Source: Nymphaea colorata | Taxonomy: Eukaryota > Streptophyta > Magnoliopsida > Nymphaeales > Nymphaeaceae | DNA: 64,000 nucleotides | Assembly: GCF_008831285.2 (NCBI RefSeq) | Contig: NC_045146.1 | Coordinates: 372,001-436,000, forward strand | Direction: 5' to 3' | Shown here: positions 34,600 to 47,600 of the stretch, in pieces | Layout of the letters: every line of letters begins with the position of its first letter | How positions within the stretch are numbered: the stretch's first letter is position 1 | Program-made: the position numbers and the translations under genes | Notes under the pieces: generated by a model | Told to the model about the DNA's origin: nothing | What the model saw: the letters and a program-made list of their open reading frames with translations, nothing else | Databases searched by the model: none

Positions 34600-37067
34600 C
34601 TGGCATCCATTACTCTTTCAATGCTTTAGGTTCGTTTAATGCAAGTTCTTTTTCTCCCTCCCTCTGTGCCGTTGGTGAAGGGGTTGAGTTCCTTTCATCC
34701 ATCGCCTTCACTCTGCAAAGATGACGAATTCTAATTTTATCGGATGTCTTATGAAAGTTTACGATCACTCGTACCACCCGAGTGCAGTCACTTCCATTTA
34801 TAACGTTATGAATAATACAACACTTGATTTACGGTACAAGTAAAAGTCGCATGGTTAGTTTAAAAAGAAAAAAAACAAGTAACTGATACAAAATATGGTT
34901 TCCAAGATTTACGCATAAAGATATGCCACGGTCCATTAAATACCCATTACACATAACTGAGCACCATTACCACGCGAAGACTTAACAAACCACCATTATC
35001 TCACGTAATCTTATCAGTCCCCGAAAAGACTACAAAAGCCGTTAATTTTCTTGCTATTGGAAAAATAAATGAAGAATGCTATGATTTTTCAAGTTGTCGC
35101 CTCTCCCTTGAACGAGAATGAAGTGGCATTAGAAATTTTAACAATGTGTAGTTCGCACTGCTGAAGCATCCCGATCTGCCGGTGCGGTTCTTCTGAAAAC
35201 TTATCTGTTTTCTGGGGTTATGTCATATCATGTTTCAATGAAAAGCGTTTAGTTGGTTTTGGGGAATCATGGGTGTGGTGGAAGTATGGGAGATATCGAA
35301 ATGGACTTACCCTCTCTCTGTCTTGTTCTCTTTTTGTAAATTTTAGTTTCTCAATTTTGTTGGGGCATTGGCTGGTTTCTGTAAGATTTCTTTGTCGCTT
35401 TCATCTGTTTTGGGCTCTCCTCCTTTTTATTGGTATATGTCCTCCATTGCTTCTCTTTTTTCTTCTTCATTCCTATGAGCTCCGGAAAACAGAGAAGTTA
35501 GCAATCACATCTCGATGGTGAGAGCCAGAAGTTTAAGAAACCTTTGTTTCTTACGAGTTGGTGCTCACATGATTTTTGGTGAGCTGGTAAAGAAGAAAGG
35601 TACAGACGTCGAGAGGACAGATTTTATTCTGTGTTTCGAACTGGGGCAGATCAGACCAAGGAGTCACAGATATGCATTCTCATTGTGAAGAAGTTGGATA
35701 TCTTGCAATTTTACTTCAGTGGCTTCCTTTGCTTGTAAAGTAACTGTCCTTCCAGTCCAGTTTCTTTTCTTGATGGGGTGCTATTACAGGCAACAACAGA
35801 AACTTTGTACCAACACCAAAAAATGCTGTGTGCTGAATTTCTTTTTTCTGACAATTCTGAAAGTTAAGATTGTTATTTCTTCTTATGTCTGCCAGCTTAT
35901 AGTAGGCAATAATGAAATGTGATTTCTTTCCTGTTCGATAGAAGGCTTAAAGCAATTGGTTAGTAAAATGGTGTTCTTACTCGACGACTTTGTATTCGTT
36001 ACTGGTTTAATTTGTATACATCTGCCAGTCTGGTCTTAACCAAACTACTGACGGCCTGCTGCTTTGATCATCGGACTGGTCAAATAAATTGATAATTTGA
36101 CAAAACCTTAATGCCTTGGTTGCTAAGTTATTTTTCGATTTCTCAGTTTGTAACTTCATGTCTCAAATAGCCCAAGCTTGGATTCCTAATTCTCCAGCTG
36201 CAATTCCGAAAAAGCAGAACGGTACTCAAGAGTAGCAAATAAAGAGGGTCGAGCTCCAACCCTTGAGGGAGAGGATTTGGTTCCAGATACTCATGTCAAG
36301 ATCAAGGCAGTTGAGACCGATTCCACACTTTCCACTGGCTTATGTAATGAGCTCCTGCAGATTACTGATAGTCAGAATGAAATTCTATTTGTGAGCTTAT
36401 GCACAAATTCTTGTTTGGGTCACCACAGAGAGAGAGAGAGAGAGAGAGATTCCATCATAAGTGATAATATAACTCTAGTTCACTGGTCCCTTCCATCCAT
36501 TCACTCCATCCAAGTTACTCTTTGGCAAGTGGATTGATGGTGAGTCTGAGATGGCACAACAAAGCTTAAACTGAACTTCAACTTTTTCCTTATTCAGATT
36601 CAACTCTAGACTCGCAGTAGCCAACTAGCTAGAAAAAGCTACAGGCAAAGCATTAAACATCAGCCTACTTTTCCATATTCCAATTGAAGCCTAATGTGTC
36701 CAAACAAGAAAAATCGCATGTGAAGGAAAAGAGGAGCATAGAAGAACTCTACTGTCTGATAGCACACAAATGTAAGTACAAATAAGGTGTTGCAAAATAA
36801 AGCGTAGGAGACCATTCCGACTATTATTCTCTTCTTCGTCCATAATATTTTCGCTCCCCTTAATCAAGCTTTCAGTGAACGTCGTGCGTGTGATCAACAA
36901 TTAGCCCGCCATGTGCCAGTGGCCTAGGCCTTGATCATGAGCCAGTGCTCCTCCTGAAAATGATGGTGCACGAGGGGAAGGTTACCCATACCTTCTCTTC
37001 TATATACATACACACACAGAGAGAAAGAGGTTATGTAGCATAGCTTCTATTCTACACACACTTGCGT

Positions 37068-37101
<34 letters not shown>

Positions 37102-37957
37102 TAAAAGAGTGCATGTAGCAGGTAGAGCTTGTCCAATAGAATGGACGACAAATGTGGCCTTTAAAAGGGAGAAAGAGGACTATCAGTAAAAGGTTCTGAT
37201 CGATCGACTGATTGGCTCTGCAAAGGGCCAGTGCACTCTGAATGGTACAACACTCGGGAACGCGATATAGTTTTGGACAACTAACGGGAAAAAAAATGCC
37301 AAAAGAGTATCGTAGCACGGCCTAAAGCATTCTTTCTGCACAACAATTCACAAGCAGAGTCAATTTGACCTATAGGTCTTGAGATTTCAAAAAGATTCTA
37401 AACTTGCCATTAGAAGAAATTCAATATCATCTCCTCGGCTTGTCCATTGAAATGGTGGCCATATAAAATATGGAATCTGGTTGATAATTCAAACCTGCAG
37501 CTCAAAAAGTTAATCCAGCTAAGAAAACACACCTCAGACTATATTTCAATTTATTAGCAGCCTTAGGCCTACAAATCATTTTCATAGTTCCAATAGAACA
37601 TCACAGACCCAAACCCAGTTGGTTCTTTGGTTCTTCATATCTCAATCCATATCGCAACTTACAGAAGATGAAGATATATTAGTCATAGCATGTACCGTAA
37701 ATATCATAGAAATATATATTGTTATGATTAATGAGACACATGGAAAAGGAGAATTAGACATCTACAGTTATTAGGAGTTGCACATCGCACTTGGGCATCT
37801 TCCTCTTCTCCAAAAATCCTTCTGACACAGCATGAACCTAACAACTAAGCCACTCTAAACTACTACACCTCCACCAAAGTTAGGTCAAGCATTGATAGCA
37901 TGCACCAACTGGAATTTGAAAAGAAAGACCAAGTTTACTGCAGACCTCACAAACACT
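34600..37957. other. Intergenic DNA and TWD1 3' region
   Basis: No gene is recognised. The stretch carries a GA microsatellite at 36427-36450 and a CA microsatellite at 37071-37098. TWD1 transcripts read leftwards into its right end. Frames near 35273-35521 and 36277-36537 look like random or repeat-driven translations. Confidence 0.45.
37071..37098. repeat. (CA)n microsatellite
   Basis: About 14 CA units. The poly-Cys/Val frame across it is a repeat artefact. Confidence 0.9.
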
Positions 37958-40900
37958 TTAATCATCCTTGACCCTGCGGTGGCGCCTGAATATGAAATGA
38001 AACAGAGAGACCAGCCACTGCCAAAAAACACAAATCCAGTTTAGCTTTGTTTTCTTGGGTTCAGGCCGTGGTCCAAACATGCCTTTGTAGATCTCCTTCT
38101 GCTTCTGATACAATGCTCTGTCATGTTCATCAAGAAGGCGCAGCTCCCTTACAATTAAATTGTCATGAGGTGCATGTTTTCTTGCCTTTAGGAAGTCTGC
38201 TCGGGCATCATCAGATTGTCCAAGTTCCGCTCTTGCTTTTCCTCGCCTAAATAGTGCTTTGACATTGTTTTCATCTTCAGCCAACACCTATACACCATTC
38301 AAAAGAGGAATGTAATCAACAAAAGGAATAGGGGGCAATTATTGACTGCAGCAACTAGTTAGACACCAAATACAAGACCAATGCTGAATCTTGGCTGATT
38401 AAAATCAAATGGACGAACTAAGAACATGACTGAGTCTTGATTTCATCTGTTATATGCTTCCATGGTGAGTAAGAACTAAGGACAAGGCACAATAGTTGCA
38501 CATTAACCACTGGAAATATCAAACAGATGACATATATCTCACACCCAAGTTAAAAAAGTTGATTCCTATACACACCTGCAATCATATGACGTAGCAGTAG
38601 CAACTGCTTGGACTAGAGAAAGTATATAAAGTGTCATCCTTAATCAACACTAAAAATGTGATTCTTCTATAAGGTCCAATATTCACCAGCATTTAGTCAA
38701 AATATTTGTTTGGTAAAATAGAGAAGATGGTCAAGAAATTGCACAAGAACACTGTTCTAACAAAGATATTGGTAGCATTCTAGATTAACTTGAGCAATCA
38801 TTTCAATCCAACACCTGTTTGGGTAGAATAGAAAAGATAGTGCAAAATGGTACACATGCACTGTTTCATATATATATAAACTTGTTTATGCATACCCTGC
38901 CATATCCGTGCCCATATTTTAAAAAAATATTGTATCAAAATCCATACAGCCAAAGCTGCACCCGCACCCACATCCAGAGGCTGTTAAGATGTATGGAGTC
39001 CAGGTCTGAATTCAGATTTGATTTGGATCTGGGTCCAGTTGTCTTGTGAATTATGTCATTGTAATTGTTATTACTTATAAAGAACATAAAAGTCCTTGTA
39101 AAAATAAGTTATTACATATAATGCAACAAGACCCAGTGTGACACTGTGTTAGGGTTTTTTGTGACTCCACACCCTTCTACACAGGGCCGGAGGCACGGGG
39201 GGCCAGCAGGGGCCATGGTGCACCCTCAAGTTTTGAAAAAATAAATTTTTACATATTAAAATTTTCAAAGATGTTGGTTTAGTCCCTGTGAAACTTTTGA
39301 AAAAAAGGGTGGGTGCCCATGAAGAGTTTACAGAAATGTTATTTATTGGGATGCAGGATTCCCTGACACACCGCGCACAGCCCCCCTCCCACCCAAAACC
39401 GCGTAAACAAAACAAATTCCCAACTAACCCTGGCTCCACCCCTTGCTTCTACATGCTTCAGTACACAATCCAACAAAAAGTACCTGGTTACATTAGGTAA
39501 AGTAGAGGTCTAGCCACTTTTAAACTAATCAAAAGTCATGAACATGAAATATGGGCATGAATTAACCATATTTGACATAGGACCCATAAATCAACAGAAG
39601 GTTTCTATACTTTGTTTACTAAACTCACATGCTAGTCTTATAACAGTAGATCTATGATCAATTCCTACTACCAAGATCAGTTGAATTCCCAGCTTTCAAA
39701 TTAATGGCAGAAGTTGAGGACAAAGCTGTGCTGAAGCCCTGCATCTGGCATGCACAAATAAGAAAATAGGCATATTGTGTTGTGACTATAACATACAATG
39801 TTGCAATGCCCAATGGCCTCATTATGGCGTTTTAGCTTGAGCAAACTTGCAGCAACGTTCAGATGGCAAGGGTTCTTCACAGCCAGTGCCATATCTCTGT
39901 ATTTGCCAAATAGCTGAAACATAAAGTCATCCCCCATGTATGCTATAGCCTGCAGTAGGAAAACAATCAGAAAACTACTCGTATATAGTCCACTGACTTT
40001 ATAAGAACAAATTATTATACATGTCCACTGAAATACAATAAAACATATATAGGAGGCCGATAGTTAGTAACCATTTCATACTGTTGTATAGCCTCCTCAA
40101 GTTTGCCTTCTTTGAAAAGATCATTTCCTTGCATTCTTCTTCTGTCAGCTGCTGCAATTCGCTCTTCAACAGTCATTTCCCCACGAGATTTACCCTGATG
40201 ATAGAGCACATGTCTAATCAGAATCATGGCTTCCAATGCATCAGCCTACATAAAGCACAAGTCTCATAATAGAATACCTCATTTGTTTCATCAACACCAA
40301 TAAGCTCAACTTCATATAATAGGTCTGCCATAGGGGGGACATTTGGGAAGGAAAAGCTTCCTTCTTTCCCATAACCTAACTCCCAACTGACACGCAAGAG
40401 TGCACGTTCACCAGACTTCATGCTTAATATGCCGATTGCTAGACCAGTCATCTCTGTTTTTTCTGCCAAAAATAATAATACCAAATACATATTCAAATGC
40501 CAAGTAAAGAATATTACGCTCATGCCATCTTTCAACGGTATAGGCCATTTTAAGAGGGGAAAGCTAATAATCAATAATAACAGATCTTGCCTATCAATTG
40601 ATCACTTAAACATCAACAGGTGACAATAACAAAGATCATAAATGAAAAAACCAAGAAAAAATAACAAAAAAGAAACATAATAAGATACTCTACAAGCTTT
40701 GGGTTTATCGTACGATAGGGAAAAAATATGATAATATGGAAACCAATCATTTTTATGCCATTTTGCCAAAGCATATGGTTTTCACCTATTTAGAATGTAA
40801 AACAAAGTTGACCATGAGAAGTGCAGAGGCAGTTTTCATTGCCAAGAAGGAACCTTTAAAGAAGACATAAACATGTGCCTCACTGGAATTTGATAAAGAT

Positions 40901-41627
40901 TTTGTCTTTTTCAATGTAACTTTCGGCAATGGTAGTAATTTTATAGAGGTTTAGGTCCCTTTTTGAGCTGCATACAGAGCCATCCTTCGTTGGCATCATT
41001 GCTCTCCAAAGCAAAGCTCACAATACCCTAGTCTCCTTTCTTCCATTGTCATTTCCATTTTTCTTACGCTATTCAAACTAACTCGAAACTTTCGAACAGC
41101 ATTCGTGGTAGAGCTGCTTATAAATCGATCCAAATGTCATCACACTTACCCAAAAAATTAAAAAAATGTGATTTACAGTGACATAAAATCACATTTTCTT
41201 TTATTTACACAGCCTATTGGGAGAAGTCAAAGGAAGTTGATAAAGGATCTATGCTTCACAGAGTTTACAAAATGTGAGATAAAGCATGTAAAAAAAGATG
41301 TTGCACTTGATCATTTATGATTTTCAGTCATGGACATAAATGATTTTCAGTCATGGACATGCTAGTGAAAATAGTGGATAAAAACAATGCATTGTATGTA
41401 TATATGCTAATTGCCCATTCTCCAGCTTTAATAAGTAAAAATATTTGGCTCAAAGCATCTACCAACTTAGGGAATCGTAAGATGTAAGGTTCATAATGCC
41501 CCAAAACTGATGAGAAAAAAATAAAGCTTTCTCAATAAAGCTAACATAGTGCATTGAAACATCTCTGAAAAAAGACAAGGAACAAAACAGTAACCTTTTT
41601 CTCTTTCAGCAGCCTCATCAAATAGGG

Positions 41628-41674
<47 letters not shown>

Positions 41675-44600
41675 CTGATACGCTTATCAGGCATTGTGCT
41701 CTCATGCTCATCTTATCTCACTTGGCAGTGCAGACAAAAGTATCCCTGCATGCCAAGTTTTTGGGTTAAAGGCACTATTTATTTTGTGGAAGGATAAAAT
41801 CATAAAAGTCTTGCCATAAAGGTGAAAAAAACCCTCTTATATTTTCTCTACCAAGCCATCTACAGTTACACCATGTAGACACTTGTGATATGTCCTCAGC
41901 CAAAAGATTTGAATGGGTTCTCTTATTACTAAGTAGTAAGCAATTGATGAAAAAATAGAATTTCATTGTTCATGAATAGCCAATTGCAGCATCTGAGGGC
42001 AACAGCAAATAACTTACACTTCCAAATAAACCAAAAGCCTTGAAGAATGCATCAAATATATTGATAAATGATCAACTAACATTCATAAGATTATAGAAAA
42101 ACAGTGTTTTTCCCTGCATTTGTAACAAGCATTTAACATTAATGCACAAAACCACAAGAGCAATTCTAAGCAAAAAGGCAATAAAAAAAACGAAAACAAT
42201 ATTCATCAACATGAAAAAGCCAAATATGTTTCACACAGTACCTTTCCCGATAACCAATTCCAGCGGATGCTGCTCTTGCCAGGTGTCTTCAAATTTATGC
42301 AGGGTGCTCTCAGTCCATGCTCTGTAATGTACTGCCAAAAAAATGAAGGTTGTTTGATTGTCATGAAACAAGACCAAGTTGTAATGACAAGGGAGCCCAA
42401 TTTAAGATTCCTTAAAAGAACCTTTCTTTAAAAACCAAACAGAATATATTAAATAAGAGGAAAACATGATAAGCAATCACAAGGCAGTTAAACTTGTGAC
42501 TGGAAGATATCGTATATCAGAACTAATCCATGAGATATATCATATATGTAACGGGTGAGTTGCTAACAGCACAAGCTGACAATCTGTATGGCTGTATCGT
42601 AGGACAACACAAGCAGGAGAAGGCAATGTCTCCAATGATAGTCTTCAAATAGGATAATATGAACTCTAGAAGAATAATGGAAGATAGAAATCTAAAACAT
42701 TAATGAACACAAGTACACATGGTAAAACGACAGAATGCTTAATCTGTTAGCCCTGAACAAGTGTTGCAGCGCTAAGCATTCATCATTAATGGATATCCGC
42801 TATCTAGTCTCAGCCTGAAACCATGAATAGATTAACCTAGTGTATCTCGATCCTTTTGATAATTTTATCTAGTAAAATGGCTTCCAACCTGACCCTTCCC
42901 TAGCTATTTTTTATCAATCTTATTCTGACTAATAGATATTCTACAGTCTTAGCCTATCTCTGGATAGCTGAATTTTTTGGCTTAATGTGAGATGACAAAG
43001 TTATACATGTAATTCTGATGGATTTAGTGATGTACAAACCAATCCATAAAAACTAAAATGAAGGAATTTTCATCAGGCAAGACCTCTAGCAGCCTTGAAT
43101 ATTAAAAAACTATCCTCAAGTGTACCATTAGGCCCTCTTCTATAGGGTGACTAACACCAAGCATCTAAGAAGAACTTCCCCTTTCTCATCTGCTGTCAAG
43201 ATAACTAAGAGTTCATTTTTACCAGGAAAAAATTTAAGCCAACAATAGGGATAAGCATCAGTGCTACAGCTTATACAAACAGATATGTACAGAACTCTTG
43301 GCCACGTATAAGGACCATTTTAACCAACAGATAAAGGAGGGACCTGCCACTTTTGAGTACCCAAGAAAAGGGGGGCACGTACCTATTATAGCTTTTGTGA
43401 ATCTAATTACTTTAATGCAGTTATTCTTACTATTTTGAATTATTTTTCCCGCTTCTTTTGGACAAATCCCTTCCTCTCTTCTTAATATTGATCCTCCTTG
43501 TTATCTTCCAAGTTCCAACCTACTGGATTCCTCTTTGCGCGCTGGACTTTCTTCTGATTTTCTAAGCCAGCTTGTTTTGAAAAAGCTTAATTAAACCAAT
43601 TTCCTAACATGGAAGAGAATATTGTTCCCTCTATAACGAGATAAAATCTATGTAGGCATCAAAAGGGATCAATCCCACCTCCACAACAGTTCATTTCAAA
43701 GGAAACAGAGTATGATAAAGGAGTTGCATCCAGTGTTGTACGTATCGTACGATACGGGGCCGTAGCGTACAATACGTATCGTTTAGGAAATACGATACGA
43801 TACACCGCCTGTATCGTAAATAGGGGTGTATCGTACTTTTATTATATGATACATACGATACAAGGCCCCGTATCGTATGATACAAGCTGATTTCAAAAAA
43901 GGGGGTATAGAATCCTCCTTTTTCGATTTTTTAATCTTATAAAAACCCGACCCTTCTTCATTTTTAACCTAGAGATGGTGCCACCGTGGAGGGAAATCAT
44001 CGATTTCCATCATTAAATCTTCAATTTTCAAAGTGAAATCATCAATTAAACCATGAATTCGTGCGTGGGTGGCTGATTCCTGTTGGGAGGAAACAGGTTT
44101 TTTTAAATCATGAAGATGAAGATGAAGAAGAAGATGGAGATGAGGATGAGAATGAATATGATGAAGATTATGAATGAGAGTCGAGAGTGCTTTCATTTTA
44201 TATGTACTGACATTGAACATTTTCATAATTTCATTATCATCTTGTGATGTAATGCATAACATTTAAAACTTGTTTTTCGATGTGGTATCTCATAGACTTA
44301 TGGACCTTATGACTTATGAATCTATGTGTTTTTATGAAGAACATATTATTCTTGATTTTTTATGAATTTTTTCCCTATTTTTCTGATTTATTAAAAAAAG
44401 AAACGATACAGTTACGATACGTTACGATATTTTACAATACAACGTATCTTAAAGCCAGACTAATACACCTTACGATATGCTTTTTACAACATTGGTTGCA
44501 TCAGACCACTATTTTTGAAATCCAAATTTTGTCGCATGGATGAAGCGAGATCAATCTTTGATAGCAAAGATTACCTCCACTATCACTTAGGAGGTGTCGA

Positions 44601-47600
44601 TAGCCATTCTTCATTGTAGATCAACTCAACTGTGAAGTAAGCTTGTACAAACCTATTCTCAAATTTCAAGGGCCCGAATTTTATTTTCAACAAGAGAATT
44701 TCAAAGCCTTAGAAGAGGATCAATGTTAGTGATAGAGACATAGAGTATTTGAACAAGGTGAAAACAATTATAGATCAACTTGCTATTGTAGCGAATGAAG
44801 TTTTAGATGAGGAGAAAATTCGCCAGATTATGAATGGGCTGGGACCCGAATATTGCATTATTACTACCCCACTTTTACGCTTAACAATATTGCCTAGTTT
44901 TGAGATCTTAGGGTGAAACTACTTCAGTAAGAGATGAACATGAATCAAATGAACAACAAAATGCCCATAATCTTTTAGCTACAGGCACCTATTTAGACAT
45001 TAGACGAGGCGTCGAGGAGGTAACACTTTTCAAGGAGGAAGGGAATGTGGTTGGCTTGGACAGAAGGGAGGACAAAGTATTTGGAGTATTTTATCTACTC
45101 CAAATAATACAAATTCTTCTGTTAAATTTACCTTTTTACCGTGTGTCAAAAATTTTCAAATGAAGAAGATGTTTTGTGAGAAAATGACAAGGAAACATTA
45201 CATCTTCTGGAAGGACCCACTGTTTCCACAACCTCCGTCTTGAAGATATTGTCTTCTTCGTATTGTCACTTCTGAGTCGTCATACTTGCCATTCAAAGCA
45301 TTTTCCATTATAATGGTCAAATTCATAGCATGTCATGTGAGTCACCCTAGTTAAAGTTTCATTGAAAAACTCATGGCTGAACGTCTTATTTGAAGGTCTT
45401 GTCTCATGTTTCAAATGCATGCAAGAGTCATGTCCTGCATTTTCCCTCTATATGTAAAAGAGATTCCAAACCTTACTATGTTCTGATATTTGTGGATCAG
45501 CCCCATTTCTTCTTTGTTTGGAATTCAATATTAGGTTTTGTTCATTAACTCTTACAATCGTTATATTTGGATACATTTAATGAAATATAAGTTTGAAGTT
45601 ATTTGATTATTCCAAGATACTCACACCCTTGAAGAAACTAAATCCATTTCAATATTACACATTTTTAATGTGCTGGGGGAAGAGGGTATTCCTTGAATGA
45701 CTTTATGGGATAAGCATTGTCACATGGGCATTGCTGTAAAGGCAGCGTGCCCGTACCGGTCAGGTACGACACTGGAAGTGCCGAAGTGGTACACTGTCCT
45801 GGGTACTACTTAGGTACCAGTTAAACAATACCGGATATGGTCCACGTATTCAGGACCATATCCATCCAGTTTAAGACTCGGTCAAAGTTGACAAAATCAT
45901 TTCCTGTCCAAAATAAGGGTTTCATTTTTTTTTTGACATCAATTATAAAGTTATACTCAATAAACGGATATAGAGCATTTTCATATTTTGTTCAATAGTT
46001 TCTTCTTTAGAATTTATGAATTTTGAATTATGTGTTATTTTGTTTGTCTGAATTCTTCTTATTATATATTGTACCCCTGTCCCCAAGTTTTTTGAAAATA
46101 ATCCGAACATGTACCCTTACCAGCACCTGCACCGGCAACCGTACTCGTACACGTACCTATGTGACATAGGGCATAAGTCGACAAGTGCCTTGCCTGCTTG
46201 CCAACCAACAGAATGGAGAAACTGGGCGCAAGCACCGATATATTGTTGAAACTGCTCCATGATGGCAATTGGCAATGTACCTATTAGTATGCAAATAGAC
46301 AACTTTCACACAGTTGTCCATACTAACAATTTTTTCCTACAACCACTTTAGCACAACAGTCTCCTTTTTTTATCTCTTGGACAACATCCCAACTATAACA
46401 AACTACGTGTTTTCAGTTGTGTTTAATATGTTCACATCGACAGATCTTTGACAAATAAGTTGAAGGATAAGGTCATCAAGTGTATATCTGTTGGTCTTGC
46501 ATAAAAAGGTGTAGATGTTGTGTTTCAAAATAGGGACAATTCGTTGTTGTATCTTTAGTAATGGATCATCACTGGAAATCAAGTCAGTTAGAAACTTACA
46601 TGTCAAACATGCTTTTATCCATAAACATATGAAAGAATAAGTGTATATGGGACAGCTACCTGGATATGTAAAGAAAGACCCCCAAACCTAGGTGTGTAAA
46701 TTACAAAAATCTCTTCATGAATTGAAACAAACTTCTCGTTCATGGTTTGACAACTTCTCCATAACGATTCAGAACTAGGGAATTTGCAAGATGTCTTCTT
46801 AAATATTCCCTTTTAATTTTCAACAAGGAGAATATTATTACATTGGCCCCCTTATATATGTTGATAATATTGTTATCACGGATAATTCTTATTTTATCAC
46901 ATTCAAAAAGTAAAAGACTTATTGATCCAGTCCTTCAAGATGAAGGATCAAGGGAAGTGAGATATTTCCTTGGAGTTGAAGTGGATGAACAAGAGATATT
47001 TTGAAACTTATGCAATATAAATATACTCTTGATATGTTAAACAAAGCAGAAATGTTAGACTTTGACCTTATAAATACTTCTGGTGGACTAAGTCGCACAG
47101 GTGAGGTACCAGTGCTGGTGCTGGTGTGAATGCAGCATTTTTTAAAAACATTAGGGTGCAAGTGTGAACAACTCAAACCCACAAGAAATTATCAACTGGG
47201 GATTTCAAACTGTTTTCAAATTGTGGCATTTATTGTACTCACAATGTTTTATTGTTCTCACCCTCAATAAAATGTTTCAGTTTTAAATAATACAATTTAT
47301 GCTTTTGGCAATATTGAGCATTTGTTGGAGTTAGCAAGGCAGACGCCATGATTCCATAACCTAAGGAAATATCTAGATTTTTCAGATTTAAATATTTGAA
47401 TATGGAAGCCAAAAATGCAACTTTGTCAGAGCCAGTTTGAAATTATCTTCATATGTGCAACACCTTTGGAGCTGAATAAAGCTACTTTTAGTTTTAGCAA
47501 AGATCCAGATTCAAATACATGAGCTGGTACCTCCAAGAATGCTAGAGGAAGCTACAGAAACTTGTATTCATGGTTAAGATTATTTTCTTTTCCCTCTAAA

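Noticed and set aside
43969-44262. 97-codon minus-strand frame with His/Leu repeats
   Set aside because: It is the antisense of the acidic GAT/GAA run inside the hAT element; no support as a gene.
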